A program made the position numbers and the translations under genes. Below the pieces are notes generated by a model, which had not been told where the DNA came from, did not search any database, and worked only from the letters and a program-made list of their open reading frames with translations. Source: Flaviflexus salsibiostraticola (GTDB lineage: Bacteria > Actinomycetota > Actinomycetes > Actinomycetales > Actinomycetaceae). From it: 64,000 nucleotides of DNA. Below, piece by piece: positions 51,232 through 61,881 of this stretch (its first letter is position 1; each line of letters opens with the position of its first letter). The stretch lies in contig NZ_CP034438.1 in NCBI RefSeq assembly GCF_003952265.1, positions 248,001 to 312,000 on the forward strand. The letters are read 5' to 3'.

Positions 51232-54033
51232 GTGAGCGTCGACAGCTTCCAAGCGAAATCAACCCTGACTGTCGGGGATACGGCCTACGAGATCTATCGC
51301 CTGGACGCGGTTCCGGGCATGGAGAAGCTGCCGTTCAGCCTGAAGGTTCTGGGCGAGAACCTGTTGCGCACCGAGGACGGCGCGAACGTGACGAAGGAGC
51401 ACATCGAGGCGATCGCCTCGTGGGATCCCGAGGCTGATCCGGACAAGGAGATCCAGTTCACGCCGGCACGTGTCGTCATGCAGGACTTCACGGGCGTGCC
51501 CTGCGTCGTCGACCTCGCCACCATGCGCGAGGCCGTCGTCGAGCTCGGCGGCAACCCCGAGTCGATCAATCCTCTCAACCCGGCCGAACTCGTCATCGAC
51601 CACTCGGTGCAGATCGATGCCTACGGCACGAACCAGGCGCTGGAGATCAACATCGAGCGCGAGTACGAGCGCAACGGCGAGCGCTACCAGTTCCTCCGCT
51701 GGGGCCAGGGCGCCTTCGAGAACTTCAAGGTCGTCCCCCCGGGTACCGGAATCGTCCACCAGGTCAACATCGAGTACCTGGCGCGGGTGACGATGACCGC
51801 GGAGGACAACGGCGCACTCGTCGCCTACCCCGACACCTGCGTCGGCACCGACTCCCACACGACGATGGTCAACGGCCTCGGCGTCCTCGGCTGGGGCGTG
51901 GGCGGCATCGAGGCAGAGGCGGCCATGCTCGGCCAGCCGATCTCGATGCTCATTCCCCGCGTCGTCGGCTTCAAGCTCAAGGGCGAGATCCCCGCGGGTA
52001 CGACGGCCACCGACGTCGTCCTCACGATCACCGAGATGCTCCGCGAGCACGGCGTGGTCGGCAAGTTCGTCGAGTTCTACGGCGAGGGCGTCGCCGAGGT
52101 CCCGCTCGCGAACCGCGCGACCATCGGCAACATGTCGCCCGAGTTCGGGTGCACGGCCGCGATCTTCCCCATCGACGATGTCACGCTCGATTACATGCGG
52201 CTGACCAGCCGTTCGGAGGACCAGATCGCCCTGACGAAGGCCTACTCGATGGAGCAGGGCCTCTGGCACGATCCGGCCGCCGAGCCGCGCTACTCGGAGT
52301 ACCTCGAGCTCGACCTGTCGACGGTCGTCCCGTCGATCGCCGGCCCGAAGCGCCCGCAGGACCGCGTCCCCCTCACCGAATCGAAGGCCTCCTTCGCGGG
52401 CACACTGCCCGACTACATCTCCGGCAAGGGCCTCCAGCCGACCGAGCTCGATCGCGCTGTGGAGATGACGATGGATGCCTCGGATCCCGTCGCCGTCAAC
52501 AGCCTCGATGACTCGGCCGCCAGCGCACCCGCCGACCCGGATCAGGCCTCGGATCGCCCCCATCGTCGGGTGCCGATCACGATGCCGGACGGCACGGAGA
52601 CCGAGCTCGACCACGGCGATGTCGTCATCGCCTCGATCACCTCGTGCACGAATACGTCGAACCCGTCCGTCATGCTCGCGGCGGCCCTCCTCGCGAAGAA
52701 GGCGGCCGATCTCGGGCTCACGTCGAAGCCCTGGGTGAAGACGTCGATGGCGCCCGGCTCGAAGGTCGTGACCGACTACTACGAGAAGGCGGGCCTGTGG
52801 CCCTCGCTCGAGGCGCTGGGCTTCAACCTCGTCGGCTACGGCTGCACGACCTGCATCGGCAACTCCGGTCCGCTGCCCGAGGACATCTCCCGCGTCGTCA
52901 ACGAGGAGGATCTCACGGTTGTCTCCGTCCTCTCCGGCAACCGCAACTTCGAAGGCCGGATCAACCCGGACGTCAAGATGAACTACCTGGCGTCCCCGCC
53001 GCTCGTCATCGCCTACGCCCTCGCGGGCACGATGGACTTCGACTTCGACTCGGATCCCCTTGGCCAGGACCAGCTCGGCAAGGACGTGTTCCTCGCCGAC
53101 ATCTGGCCGTCCCAGCACGAGGTCGACGAGGTCATCGAGGCGACCGTCGATTCGGACATGTTCCGGGACAACTACGCCTCCGTCTTCGATGGCGACGAGC
53201 GCTGGAAGGCGCTGACGACGCCCGAGGGCAACACCTTCGAGTGGGATGATGACTCGACCTACGTCCGCAAGGCCCCGTTCTTCGACGGCATGACGGCCGA
53301 CCCGCAGCCGGTCGAGGACATCACCGGCGCCCGGGTACTCGCCAAGCTCGGCGATTCGGTCACGACCGACCACATCTCCCCGGCTGGTGCGATCAAGGCG
53401 GATTCCCCGGCCGGTCGCTACCTGACCGAGCACGGGATCGCCCGCAGGGATTTCAACTCCTACGGATCGCGCCGCGGTAACCACGAGGTCATGATCCGCG
53501 GCACCTTCGCGAACATCCGTCTGCGCAACCAGCTGCTCGACAATGTCGAGGGCGGGTTCACGAAGAACCTGCTGACCGGTGAGCAGGAGTCGATCTACGA
53601 CGCGTCGATTGCCTACCAGGAGGCCGGCATTCCCCTCGTCGTCCTCGGCGGCAAGGAATACGGCTCGGGATCCTCGCGCGACTGGGCCGCGAAGGGCACC
53701 GCGCTGCTCGGCGTCAAGGCCGTCATCACCGAGTCATTCGAGCGCATCCACCGCTCTAACCTCATCGGTATGGGCGTGCTCCCGCTCGAGTACCCGGCCG
53801 GCGAGACGGCGGAGTCGCTCGGTCTGGACGGCTCGGAGACCTTTTCGATCTCGGGGATCACGGCACTCAACGAGGGCACCACCCCGAAGACCGTCACGGT
53901 CACCGCGACAAAGGACAGCGGCGAGGAGACCGTCTTCGATGCGAACGTCCGCATCGACACACCCGGTGAGGCCGACTACTTCCGCCACGGCGGCATCCTC
54001 CAGTACGTGCTGCGTCAAATTGCGGATAAGTGA
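51232..54033 (+). CDS. acn: Aconitate hydratase (aconitase A/IRP1 type)
   Basis: A 933-residue TCA-cycle enzyme interconverting citrate and isocitrate. The 4Fe-4S cysteines are in [12 protein letters not shown] (about residue 470) and [15 protein letters not shown] (two Cys, about 535). Substrate-site blocks include [20 protein letters not shown] and the C-terminal swivel domain [19 protein letters not shown] 51232 is preceded by AGGAG six bases upstream. Monocistronic with a strong terminator. Length is normal for bacterial AcnA. Confidence 0.97.
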   Translation: MSVDSFQAKSTLTVGDTAYEIYRLDAVPGMEKLPFSLKVLGENLLRTEDGANVTKEHIEAIASWDPEADPDKEIQFTPARVVMQDFTGVPCVVDLATMREAVVELGGNPESINPLNPAELVIDHSVQIDAYGTNQALEINIEREYERNGERYQFLRWGQGAFENFKVVPPGTGIVHQVNIEYLARVTMTAEDNGALVAYPDTCVGTDSHTTMVNGLGVLGWGVGGIEAEAAMLGQPISMLIPRVVGFKLKGEIPAGTTATDVVLTITEMLREHGVVGKFVEFYGEGVAEVPLANRATIGNMSPEFGCTAAIFPIDDVTLDYMRLTSRSEDQIALTKAYSMEQGLWHDPAAEPRYSEYLELDLSTVVPSIAGPKRPQDRVPLTESKASFAGTLPDYISGKGLQPTELDRAVEMTMDASDPVAVNSLDDSAASAPADPDQASDRPHRRVPITMPDGTETELDHGDVVIASITSCTNTSNPSVMLAAALLAKKAADLGLTSKPWVKTSMAPGSKVVTDYYEKAGLWPSLEALGFNLVGYGCTTCIGNSGPLPEDISRVVNEEDLTVVSVLSGNRNFEGRINPDVKMNYLASPPLVIAYALAGTMDFDFDSDPLGQDQLGKDVFLADIWPSQHEVDEVIEATVDSDMFRDNYASVFDGDERWKALTTPEGNTFEWDDDSTYVRKAPFFDGMTADPQPVEDITGARVLAKLGDSVTTDHISPAGAIKADSPAGRYLTEHGIARRDFNSYGSRRGNHEVMIRGTFANIRLRNQLLDNVEGGFTKNLLTGEQESIYDASIAYQEAGIPLVVLGGKEYGSGSSRDWAAKGTALLGVKAVITESFERIHRSNLIGMGVLPLEYPAGETAESLGLDGSETFSISGITALNEGTTPKTVTVTATKDSGEETVFDANVRIDTPGEADYFRHGGILQYVLRQIADK

Positions 54034-54104
54034 GCTGATCCACTCGGATAAGAGACGGTCCGGTCGCTGACGAAGTATCGCCGACGGTCGCCCTAGAGTC
54101 TCGT

Positions 54105-54144
54105 ACAAGCGCCCCGTCAGGTTTCGGCCTGGCGGGGCGCTTGT
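54105..54144 (+). terminator. Terminator of aconitase
   Basis: A 12-bp stem (54105-54116 with 54133-54144) with further inner pairs, 72 bases after the stop. The tail is moderately T-rich. Confidence 0.7.
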
Positions 54145-54257
54145 GTTGTGTCGTTCCGTGATTCGTCATGTGCTGCGGAACCCTCAGGGGTTCACCTCGT
54201 GGCAGCGGACGAACTCAGGTTGATGGCGAGTTCGATGGCGGTCCACGCGGTCCGCGA

Positions 54258-55047
54258 TCAGGACTTCGAGTGACGCCAGGGTGCGTCCAAATCGGCCAGC
54301 GTCTCCAGCATGAGCTGGCACCAGACCTGAGCCGCCCCGACGACCAGGCGGGCGTGTCGCGGACGCACCCACCTCGGCACCTCTTCGGCTCCGTGGTCGA
54401 TGCCGACGCTGTTCCTGATCTCGGTAACGCTTTGAGTTAGGGTGACCAACGACTGCAGGGCCTGGCGAAGCGCCCGATCCTCGTCGCTGACAGACTTGGC
54501 TGCGAGGCCGAGAGACTCTTGGGCGGCGTTGACCAGGGCAGGTACCTTCGCCGAGCGGGTGTAGCTCCGCTCACGGGCAGTGAGTACGCACTTAGCAGTC
54601 GACTCGATCAGAGCCTTGGCGGTGCTGACAGCGAGCCGAGGATCTGTGTCGACACTGTCGGCGAGCCTGTGCAGGTGATCCTGAATGGATTGCGGATCAG
54701 GAAGAGCATTGAGCGCGACCGCGGTCAGTTGTGCACCGGCTACGAGCCGGCCAATGCGCACGGTGCCGGTGGATTCGTCGACAGCTGGTTGCGGTGTCCT
54801 GGAGAATCTTCTGCAACACGTCGCTGAACACGGCAGTCAGCCGTTGTGTATCCGCAGAGTCGTCCAGATCGAGCGTCACGAGGTAGCGACGCATCCGCTC
54901 ACGCCGAATGCTCTCGTCGTTCTCGCGCGGCTGCGGTGGGCCGAGCGCGACGCCCCGATCGTCGAACAATGTGTCGATCTGGCGCACCGGCGCATCGGTC
55001 AGCTCGTCCGAGAGCAACCGCATGACCCGAGGAGTGAAGGGCCCCAT
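54258..55047 (-). pseudogene. Abi_C-like (abortive infection) protein, frameshifted
   Basis: The N-terminal part (from ATG 55047: MGPFTPRVMRLLSDEL to about TAVFSDVLQKIL) and the C-terminal part lie in different frames. The switch is near 54798; removing one G of a GG pair would join KILQ to TPQPAVDESTGTVRIG. The C-terminal half has the Abi_C-type pattern of a helical region with EIRNSVGIDHGAEE followed by RPRHARLVVGAAQVW. Such proteins are found with phage-defence loci, but the activity is not known in detail. Its start follows the toxin gene by six bases, so it was third in an operon with the toxin-antitoxin pair. It may be inactive or a sequencing error. Confidence 0.65.
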
Positions 55048-55053
55048 GCCTGG

Positions 55054-55395
55054 CTACTTTGTCTCGTTGGGGTGTGAGGTGTGGACCTGTTCCAGGTAGA
55101 CGGTGCTGCCATCGACATAGAACCACACCCGAGCTGTGCCCTTGAGCGTGGGCTTGTGCTGCCAGCGCTGGAAGGTGCGGCCGCTCCGGGTGATCGAGCC
55201 AAGGGATCCCTCGAGCTGGTAGTTGGTCGGGGTGGTCGTCAGCGGCGTGCGGGTCAAAAAGTCCCAAGTGTCGCTCATCGGATTCCTGATCGTCGCCACG
55301 AGGTCGCGCCAGCCCTTTTCGGACTGCTTCGAGGCGTACTTCAACACGTACTCCGACCGCTTCGCTGGGCGCGGGACTAGCGTCTCCTTGGGCAT
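55054..55395 (-). CDS. RelE-like toxin of a type II toxin-antitoxin system
   Basis: A 113-residue basic protein. The core KGWRDLVATIRNPMSDTWDF, then YQLEGSLG, FQRWQHKPTLKGTARVWFYV and DGSTVYLEQVHTSHPNETK, matches a common actinobacterial RelE-type toxin family. The ATG at 55395 lies two bases after the antitoxin stop; a TTG at 55401 overlapping that stop is the alternative. Members of this fold usually cleave mRNA on the ribosome, but this is inferred from family. Confidence 0.78.
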   Translation of the reverse strand: MPKETLVPRPAKRSEYVLKYASKQSEKGWRDLVATIRNPMSDTWDFLTRTPLTTTPTNYQLEGSLGSITRSGRTFQRWQHKPTLKGTARVWFYVDGSTVYLEQVHTSHPNETK

Positions 55396-55397
55396 GA

Positions 55398-55871
55398 TCA
55401 AGGGCGCTCGACGAGCGCACCGCCGACCATATCGTCATCTTCCTCGAGCCACTCGACCGGCTGGGATCCCAGCCCTGCGGCGATTGCCGTGGCCGTCTCG
55501 CGCCAGCTGGTGAGCTTGGCGACCACCATGTGAGGCTGATGCGTTGAGAACGATGCCCGCGCGGCGTCGATGAGGTCCCGAGCGCACCTCTCTCGGTCCT
55601 CAGTGCTCAGCGCGTATATCCATGGGTACAAGCTGGCCATGCGCTCGGTCAGGGGGCCGTCTTCGAGGGACACCGTGATGAGCGAAGCGGCGATCTGCAG
55701 GAGTTCTGCCCGGGCATCGGCTTCGCGCTGTGACATGAGCACCAGGGACTCGCCATCGCGGCGGGTCACCGTGACAGGGTGGTCCTCTGCCTCCGCGAAC
55801 ACCTCGGCCGAGTGCTTGCTCAGGTCCGAGGAACGCCGGGTGGCCACGGGGAGGTCATATGAGAGTGTCAT
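55398..55871 (-). CDS. Phd/YefM-like antitoxin with extended C-terminus
   Basis: A 157-residue protein. Residues 1-55 show the Phd/YefM pattern (DLSKHSAEVFAEAEDHPVTV, then RRDGESLVLMSQREADA), an antitoxin DNA-binding fold. A longer C-terminal half than usual (about 100 residues, helical, ending EEDDDMVGGALVERP) follows and probably neutralises the toxin. It is the first gene of the antitoxin-toxin-Abi_C operon. The ATG is preceded by TACGCT seven bases upstream (leaderless layout), and autoregulation is likely for this family. Confidence 0.78.
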   Translation of the reverse strand: MTLSYDLPVATRRSSDLSKHSAEVFAEAEDHPVTVTRRDGESLVLMSQREADARAELLQIAASLITVSLEDGPLTERMASLYPWIYALSTEDRERCARDLIDAARASFSTHQPHMVVAKLTSWRETATAIAAGLGSQPVEWLEEDDDMVGGALVERP

Positions 55872-55878
55872 GGCTCTA

Positions 55879-55884
55879 AGCGTA
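55879..55884 (-). promoter_or_regulatory. -10 hexamer for the toxin-antitoxin operon
   Basis: TACGCT on the minus strand ends seven bases before the antitoxin ATG at 55871. Confidence 0.4.
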
Positions 55885-56061
55885 TTCGGAACACGTTCGG
55901 AAGTCTAGTGGTAGGACGCGTTTCGGTGGAAACGTGTCTCTACATCGCGTTAACAGAGGACGTCACCAGGATGCTCTGGGCCGCTCGAAGCACTGTGCTT
56001 CGGCATTGGTTAATGCCCAAGCTGTGAGTCTATCGCCCGAGAAATCTCAAGAGCTTGCCCC

Positions 56062-56067
56062 TCTAGC
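56062..56067. repeat. TCTAGC target copy, left of element C
   Basis: Pairs with TCTAGC at 57182-57187. The same hexamer was used by elements A and B 20 kb away. It contains the stop of the element C transposase. Confidence 0.85.
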
Positions 56068-57058
56068 TGTGATGTCCAGGCAGGTTGTTCAGTCTGCTGA
56101 TGGGCGTGGCCCTGATTGCGGAGTGGTGCCTGTGGTGATTATAGAAGTGCAGCCATCCGGGAAGCGCGTCCCGCCGCTCGGTCTCTGAGGTGTAGAACCG
56201 GGCGTAGGCCCACCCATCGGCAAGGGTGCGATGGAAGCGTTCGATCTTCCCGTTCGTCTGCGGCCGATAGGGCCGGGTCCGCTTAGGCACGATCGCCAGG
56301 TCTCGACACGCGTCGCGCCAGGCGTGTGATCGGTAGGCGGAACCGTTATCGGAGAGCACTCTCTCGACGGTGACGCCCCGCTCGGCGAACCACGCCACCG
56401 CGCGAGTGAGTACCCCGATCGCGGTCGCAGCTTTCTCGTCTTCGCAGATCTCGATGTAGGCCACACGAGAGTGGTCGTCAATGACGGTGTGTAGGTATCC
56501 CACCCCGAGCCGGGGCTGATATCGCTTGGTGCGAGTGCCCTCGCGATCGGATGTCGCCGCTCGATTGATCAGTCCCTGCTGTCTGCCGACGAACCGGTGT
56601 CCACCCCCGTCAGGGATGCGACCGAACTTGGTCACATCGACATGGATCAAGGATCCCGGATGAGGATGCTCGTAGCGTCGGATCGGTTCGCCCGTGACCC
56701 GATCAATGCGCGAGAGCCGGTTCAGACCCGCGCGCACCAACACGGCGTGAACGGTGGAGGTGGGCATGCCGAGCTCGGAGGCGATCTGGGCTGGACCGTG
56801 TCGGCCCCGCCAGCGCAGCCCGATGATCCGTTTGACCACTGGCAGCGGAGTGCGGGTGGGCATGGAGTGGGGACGACTTGACCGGTCGGTCATCCCGGCC
56901 GCGCCCTCATCACGGTAGCGAGCCGCCCATTTACGGGCCGTGACGGGGGAGACCATAAACATCTTCGCGGCAACGGTGACAGGTCATTGATCCTCGATGA
57001 TGAGTTTCGCAAGCCTTAAACGTGCGCGAGGGGTCAGGGCTGCATTAGCGTGGGACAT
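56063..57058 (-). pseudogene. Transposase of element C with a premature stop
   Basis: From ATG 57058 the frame reads MSHANAALTPRARLRLAKLI and four more residues, then TGA (56984-56986) at codon 25, where element A has a tryptophan codon. The rest of the transposase is open, with all catalytic regions (SLIHVDVTKFG, ERVLSDNGSAYRSH, NGKIERFHRTLADGW), and a restart at an internal ATG (56962) is conceivable. The final codons are GHH plus a Ser whose codon and TAG stop are completed by the TCTAGC target. It is nearly identical to element A except for the first 50 or so bases, which match element B. Confidence 0.85.
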
Positions 57059-57181
57059 ACGGAGGGCCTTCCTCGGAGTGCTGGTTTCGCAACTCCCACT
57101 CAATCGCGGAAGGCCCTCTCTTCACGTCACAAGTCAGCGCGTGTCATCGCACTGCCTCAACCAACCTGTCCGGTCAGTACA
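56068..57181 (-). mobile_element. IS481-like element C (mosaic)
   Basis: A 1114-bp element flanked by TCTAGC copies. The left end (transposase 3' side) is TGTGATGTCCAGGCAGGTTG, as at the left end of element A. The right 160 bases are almost identical to the right end of element B (two differences seen) and end ...CAGTACA. It is therefore a hybrid with one end of each type, reciprocal to element A. Confidence 0.88.
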
Positions 57182-57187
57182 TCTAGC
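57182..57187. repeat. TCTAGC target copy, right of element C
   Basis: Second copy of the duplicated target of element C. The following 309-base stretch to the ABC-F gene holds only the tail of the split gene and a terminator. Confidence 0.85.
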
Positions 57188-57300
57188 TCCGATCGGATCG
57201 CACCTTCTCCTCCAAAATGAGCACACTGTGGTGGCACGCTGTGCTGAGCTCTACGTCCTCCGTTCACTCCCGAAGGCCAACGCCTGATCGAAACGCGGAC

Positions 57301-57338
57301 AAGGTGGTGGGGACCGGTTGCGGTCCCCGCCACCTTTT
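57301..57338 (+). terminator. Rho-independent terminator after the split gene
   Basis: A 16-bp stem (57301-57316 with 57321-57336, one G:U), 4-base loop, and TTTT at 57335-57338. It has no other plus-strand gene to serve, supporting the split gene at 55934-57287. Confidence 0.78.
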
Positions 57339-57478
57339 CTCTGGGGCTGTTCTGGATGCTGCGCCTGCCGCCGATCCATCATCGACGGACGGGAACGACC
57401 CAGCCGTGCGCGCCGCGCTGCCTGCTCACGAGTTCTCGGAGAGGGCAACCTCATGTGTGTGTCGGGCCGGGGCCCAGT

Positions 57479-57484
57479 TAGACT
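57479..57484 (+). promoter_or_regulatory. -10 hexamer for a leaderless ABC-F mRNA
   Basis: TAGACT ends six bases before the GTG at 57491, and no ribosome site is visible. Confidence 0.45.
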
Positions 57485-57490
57485 GTCTCG

Positions 57491-59076
<1,586 letters not shown>

Positions 59077-59104
<28 letters not shown>

Positions 59105-59991
59105 TCGAGGATCTCATCCTCGACGTCCTCGTCGGTCGGCCCGGACCTGCGCGGCTTCTCCCGCTTCTTCAAGCCCAGATCGCGCTTCTCCTCGTCCGTG
59201 AGGTCGAGGTCCCTGAGGTCGACTCCATCGACTACCCAGGCGTTGTCCTCGATCTCCCGGCGGGCGAGGATCGGGACGACGGCGAGGGCCGCGACCGCGA
59301 AGAATCGCCATTCCCACGCGTAGGCAAGGTGGCTGCCGAGCGACGTCGATGGCTTCGGGTACGGCCGCGGCGCGCCCTCGACCCCGCTGCCGGGCTGGTC
59401 CTCGACCATGATGAAGCGGCCGTCGACAACCTCGGGCAGTCCTGCGGTCACGGACTCCGGTATGCCGGCAAGGACCTGATTCGTGTTGAGCGTGTAGATG
59501 TAGCCCTCCGGCGGATCCCGATCGAACGCATCCTCCGGGGGCCGCATGCGGGCCTCCATGGTGATCGACCCCTCCGGGGGCTCGGGCACGTACCCCTCGG
59601 TCGCTCCGTCACCCTCGGCCTGGCTCTGGTAGACCCAGCCGCGGTCGACGATGACGGTGCGGGGCTCGCCCGCCCGCTCGGTCGTGAAGAGGGCGATGAC
59701 GTGGACGGCCGGCATGCTGTTGACGGATCGCCCGCGCAGGAGCACCTGCGACCCGTCCACGAATTCACCGGTCATCTCCGTCAGCTGCCATTCATCCTCT
59801 GGCCCCGAGATCTCATCGAGACTCACCGCAGGGTTGTCCCACGTGCGGGTGAGCTGCTCCGCCGCAGCGACCTTCTCTTCGTAGCGGGCGTACTGCCATT
59901 CGCCGAGCATGACGCTTCCGATGGAGGCGATGATCATGAGGATGGTGAGGCCGATCCAGCGCGGCTGGGCAAGAAACGCGTACTTCTTCAT
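59077..59991 (-). CDS. SURF1 family cytochrome oxidase assembly protein
   Basis: A 304-residue membrane protein with two helices, at the N-terminus (about 11-30) and near residue 230 (WRFFAVAALAVVPILA), enclosing the extracytoplasmic SURF1 domain (LLRGRSVNSMPAVHVIALF; VIVDRGWVYQSQAEGDGATE). The C-terminal tail is long and charged. SURF1 assists haem a insertion into subunit I, fitting the aa3 oxidase genes at the left end. ATG overlaps the DUF3099 stop by one base (TGATG). Confidence 0.92.
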
Positions 59992-60305
59992 CAGCGGAGG
60001 AACTCACCTTCACCGAGGAGCGGCGACCGGTGAAGCTCGATCGCACCGCGCTCCTCGACGACAATCGGGGCGGGCCCCTTCTCGCGGCCGGCGTTGGCGA
60101 CGAGCACCGCGACTGCGGGGATGACGACGGCGAGGATGGCGAGCGCGATCTTGATCGGCCACGACGGGACGATGATGACGAGAATGAAGCAGACCGTGCG
60201 GACGATCATCGAGAAGAGATAGCGCCTGCTGCGGCCCCTGATGTCCTCGTCGAGGGCACGCCGCACCGATGTCACCGAGATGATCTTCGCCGCCCTCTTC
60301 CGCAT
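59991..60305 (-). CDS. DUF3099 membrane protein
   Basis: A 104-residue protein with a basic N-terminus (KIISVTSVRRALDEDIRGRS) and two membrane helices (about 30-49 and 51-70), matching actinobacterial DUF3099, which commonly lies beside SURF1. Function unknown. ATG 60305 has TAATCT six bases upstream. Coupled to SURF1. Confidence 0.88.
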   Translation of the reverse strand: MRKRAAKIISVTSVRRALDEDIRGRSRRYLFSMIVRTVCFILVIIVPSWPIKIALAILAVVIPAVAVLVANAGREKGPAPIVVEERGAIELHRSPLLGEGEFLR

Positions 60306-60311
60306 GGAACA

Positions 60312-60317
60312 AGATTA
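60312..60317 (-). promoter_or_regulatory. -10 hexamer for the DUF3099-SURF1 operon
   Basis: TAATCT on the minus strand ends six bases before the ATG at 60305, a leaderless layout. Confidence 0.45.
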
Positions 60318-60425
60318 CGCCACCGTGTCCGAAGCGCCAGATCCACCCGCCGGGGATCAGCCGTCGGCGCACGAGCATCGCAGGCAGCCTGCGGACGGTG
60401 AACGCTTCGCCCACGGCAGCCGCGC

Positions 60426-60431
60426 TACGAT
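60426..60431 (+). promoter_or_regulatory. -10 hexamer for the SixA-like gene
   Basis: TACGAT ends six bases before the ATG at 60438. Confidence 0.45.
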
Positions 60432-60437
60432 GTCGGC

Positions 60438-60887
60438 ATGCGACTCGTACTCATGCGCCATGCCGAAGCCGCCGAGGGTTCGGCCGACTTCACCCGCCCC
60501 CTGACCGATGCCGGACGCCGGCAGGCTAAGGAACGGGGCAGCCAGCTCGCCGACCACAGGCTGGAGCTGGCACTCGTCTCCGATGCCTCCCGGGCGAGAG
60601 AGACGTTCGAGCACCTCGGACTCGCCATCCCCGTCGTGTCCTACGACCGGGAGATCTACTTCGGATCACACGAGACCATCATCGATATGGTGCGCGCCCT
60701 GCCGGAGTCGGCAGAGCGGGTCCTCATTGTCGGCCACGAGCCGACGATCTCCCAGGCGGCCACCATCCTCGGGCAGACCTCACCGCGGGTCCACGAGGTC
60801 CGCGTCGGTGTTCCCACCGCCACGGCGATCATCGTCGACTTCGATGAGTGGAGCGGGCCCGGCGACATCGTCGACGTCCTCCGCTGA
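60438..60887 (+). CDS. SixA-like histidine phosphatase
   Basis: A 149-residue single-domain histidine phosphatase. The catalytic RH motif is in MRLVLMRHAEAAEG (His 8), with the second histidine in VLIVGHEPTISQAA (about residue 104). Length and motif spacing match SixA, which removes phosphate from phosphohistidine in phosphotransfer proteins, but small-molecule substrates are also known in this family. Confidence 0.92.
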   Translation: MRLVLMRHAEAAEGSADFTRPLTDAGRRQAKERGSQLADHRLELALVSDASRARETFEHLGLAIPVVSYDREIYFGSHETIIDMVRALPESAERVLIVGHEPTISQAATILGQTSPRVHEVRVGVPTATAIIVDFDEWSGPGDIVDVLR

Positions 60888-60937
60888 GATTCTTCGTCCA
60901 TCGGCGGCGCCGAGTCCGGCCCGTCCATGGGAATGAT

Positions 60938-60963
60938 TCGGGCCCTGCTGAAGCCGGGCCCGA
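60938..60963. terminator. Short GC-rich hairpin between SixA-like gene and serB
   Basis: TCGGGCCC (60938-60945) pairs with 60956-60963 around a 10-base loop, between convergent genes. No T run is seen. Confidence 0.35.
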
Positions 60964-60981
60964 TCGGTTCGAGTCTGCAGA

Positions 60982-61881
60982 TCAGGCCCAGCCGACGAGT
61001 GCGCCGACTGCGTCCAGCCTGTTGAAGGAGACAGTGGAGTCGGCCTGCTCGCGGACGATGGGCTTTGCCTGGAAGGCGACGCCGAGACCCGCGACGGCCA
61101 GCATGGCGAGATCGTTCGCGCCATCGCCGACACAGACGGTCCGTTCGAGGGAGATCCCGAACTCGGCGGCCCACGCCTCGACCTGGCGGGCCTTGGCCTC
61201 CCGGTCGACGATCGGCCCGACGGTGCGGCCGGTGAGGACCTCGCCATCGACCTCGAGCTCGTTGGCGATCCAGCGATCGATGCCGATGCGCTCCGACAGC
61301 GGGTCGAGCACCTTCGTGAAGCCGCCTGAGACGAGACAGAAGGCGGAGCCTCTCTCGCGGGCGAGTTCGACGAGGCGATCCGCGCCCGGGGTCAGCTCGA
61401 TGTCGCGGGCGACATCGTCGATGACGGAGACCGGCAGGCCCTTGAGGGTGGCCACGCGCTCGGTGAGCGATTCCGCGAAGTCGAGCTCACCCCGCATGGC
61501 GCGATCCGTGATCGCGGCGACCTCCTCCTCGCGATCGGCCCGGCGTGCGAGAAGCTCGATCACCTCGGCGGTGATGAACGTCGAATCGACGTCGGTGACG
61601 ATGAGGGAGGGGCCGCGCTCGGCGAGTTCACCCGAGGTGAGTGCTGCGTCGATGAGCAGAGCGGTGGCGGGCGAGATGAGCTCCTCGCGCCAACCCTCGA
61701 ACGAGCCGGTCGCCGTTCCCGTCAGAGTCGCGGCGAAGAAGCCGTCGACGGGCAGCTCCTCGATGGCAAGACCATCGGTGCGCGCCGAGAGATAGTCGTG
61801 GGCGTGCTGGAGGTAGGCGGGGGACAGAGGTCTGGGGGACACGAATCCGAGCCGGACCGTGCCCCCCACAGCTGGATTCAT
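60982..61881 (-). CDS. serB: Phosphoserine phosphatase
   Basis: A 299-residue HAD enzyme for the last step of serine synthesis. Motif I is SLIVTDVDSTFI (Asp97 nucleophile, Asp99), motif II CLVSGGFTKV, motif III Lys in VDREAKARQVEAWA, motif IV VCVGDGANDLAML. An N-terminal domain of about 90 residues precedes it (a divergent regulatory region). The ATG shares one base with the glgC stop (TGATG), so the two are translated together, although their pathways differ. Confidence 0.94.
   Translation of the reverse strand: MNPAVGGTVRLGFVSPRPLSPAYLQHAHDYLSARTDGLAIEELPVDGFFAATLTGTATGSFEGWREELISPATALLIDAALTSGELAERGPSLIVTDVDSTFITAEVIELLARRADREEEVAAITDRAMRGELDFAESLTERVATLKGLPVSVIDDVARDIELTPGADRLVELARERGSAFCLVSGGFTKVLDPLSERIGIDRWIANELEVDGEVLTGRTVGPIVDREAKARQVEAWAAEFGISLERTVCVGDGANDLAMLAVAGLGVAFQAKPIVREQADSTVSFNRLDAVGALVGWA

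Larger units (their letters stand above)
55934..57287 (+). pseudogene. Small hypothetical gene split by element C (tentative)
   Basis: If element C and one TCTAGC copy are removed, a plus-strand frame from GTG 55934 runs through the target (CTA GCT) to TGA at 57285-57287: about 78 residues beginning MSLHRVNRGRHQDALGRS, with LSPEKSQELAPLA | PIGSHLLLQNEHTVVAR at the junction and ending VLRSLPKANA. A good terminator follows 14 bases later at 57301-57338, which supports a real gene ending here. No family is recognised, and an open frame of this size can occur by chance in GC-rich DNA. Confidence 0.35.

Noticed and set aside
51259..53484. A 741-codon minus-strand open frame opposite aconitase
   Set aside because: It is entirely antisense to a gene with all aconitase motifs and has no start signal or domain of its own.
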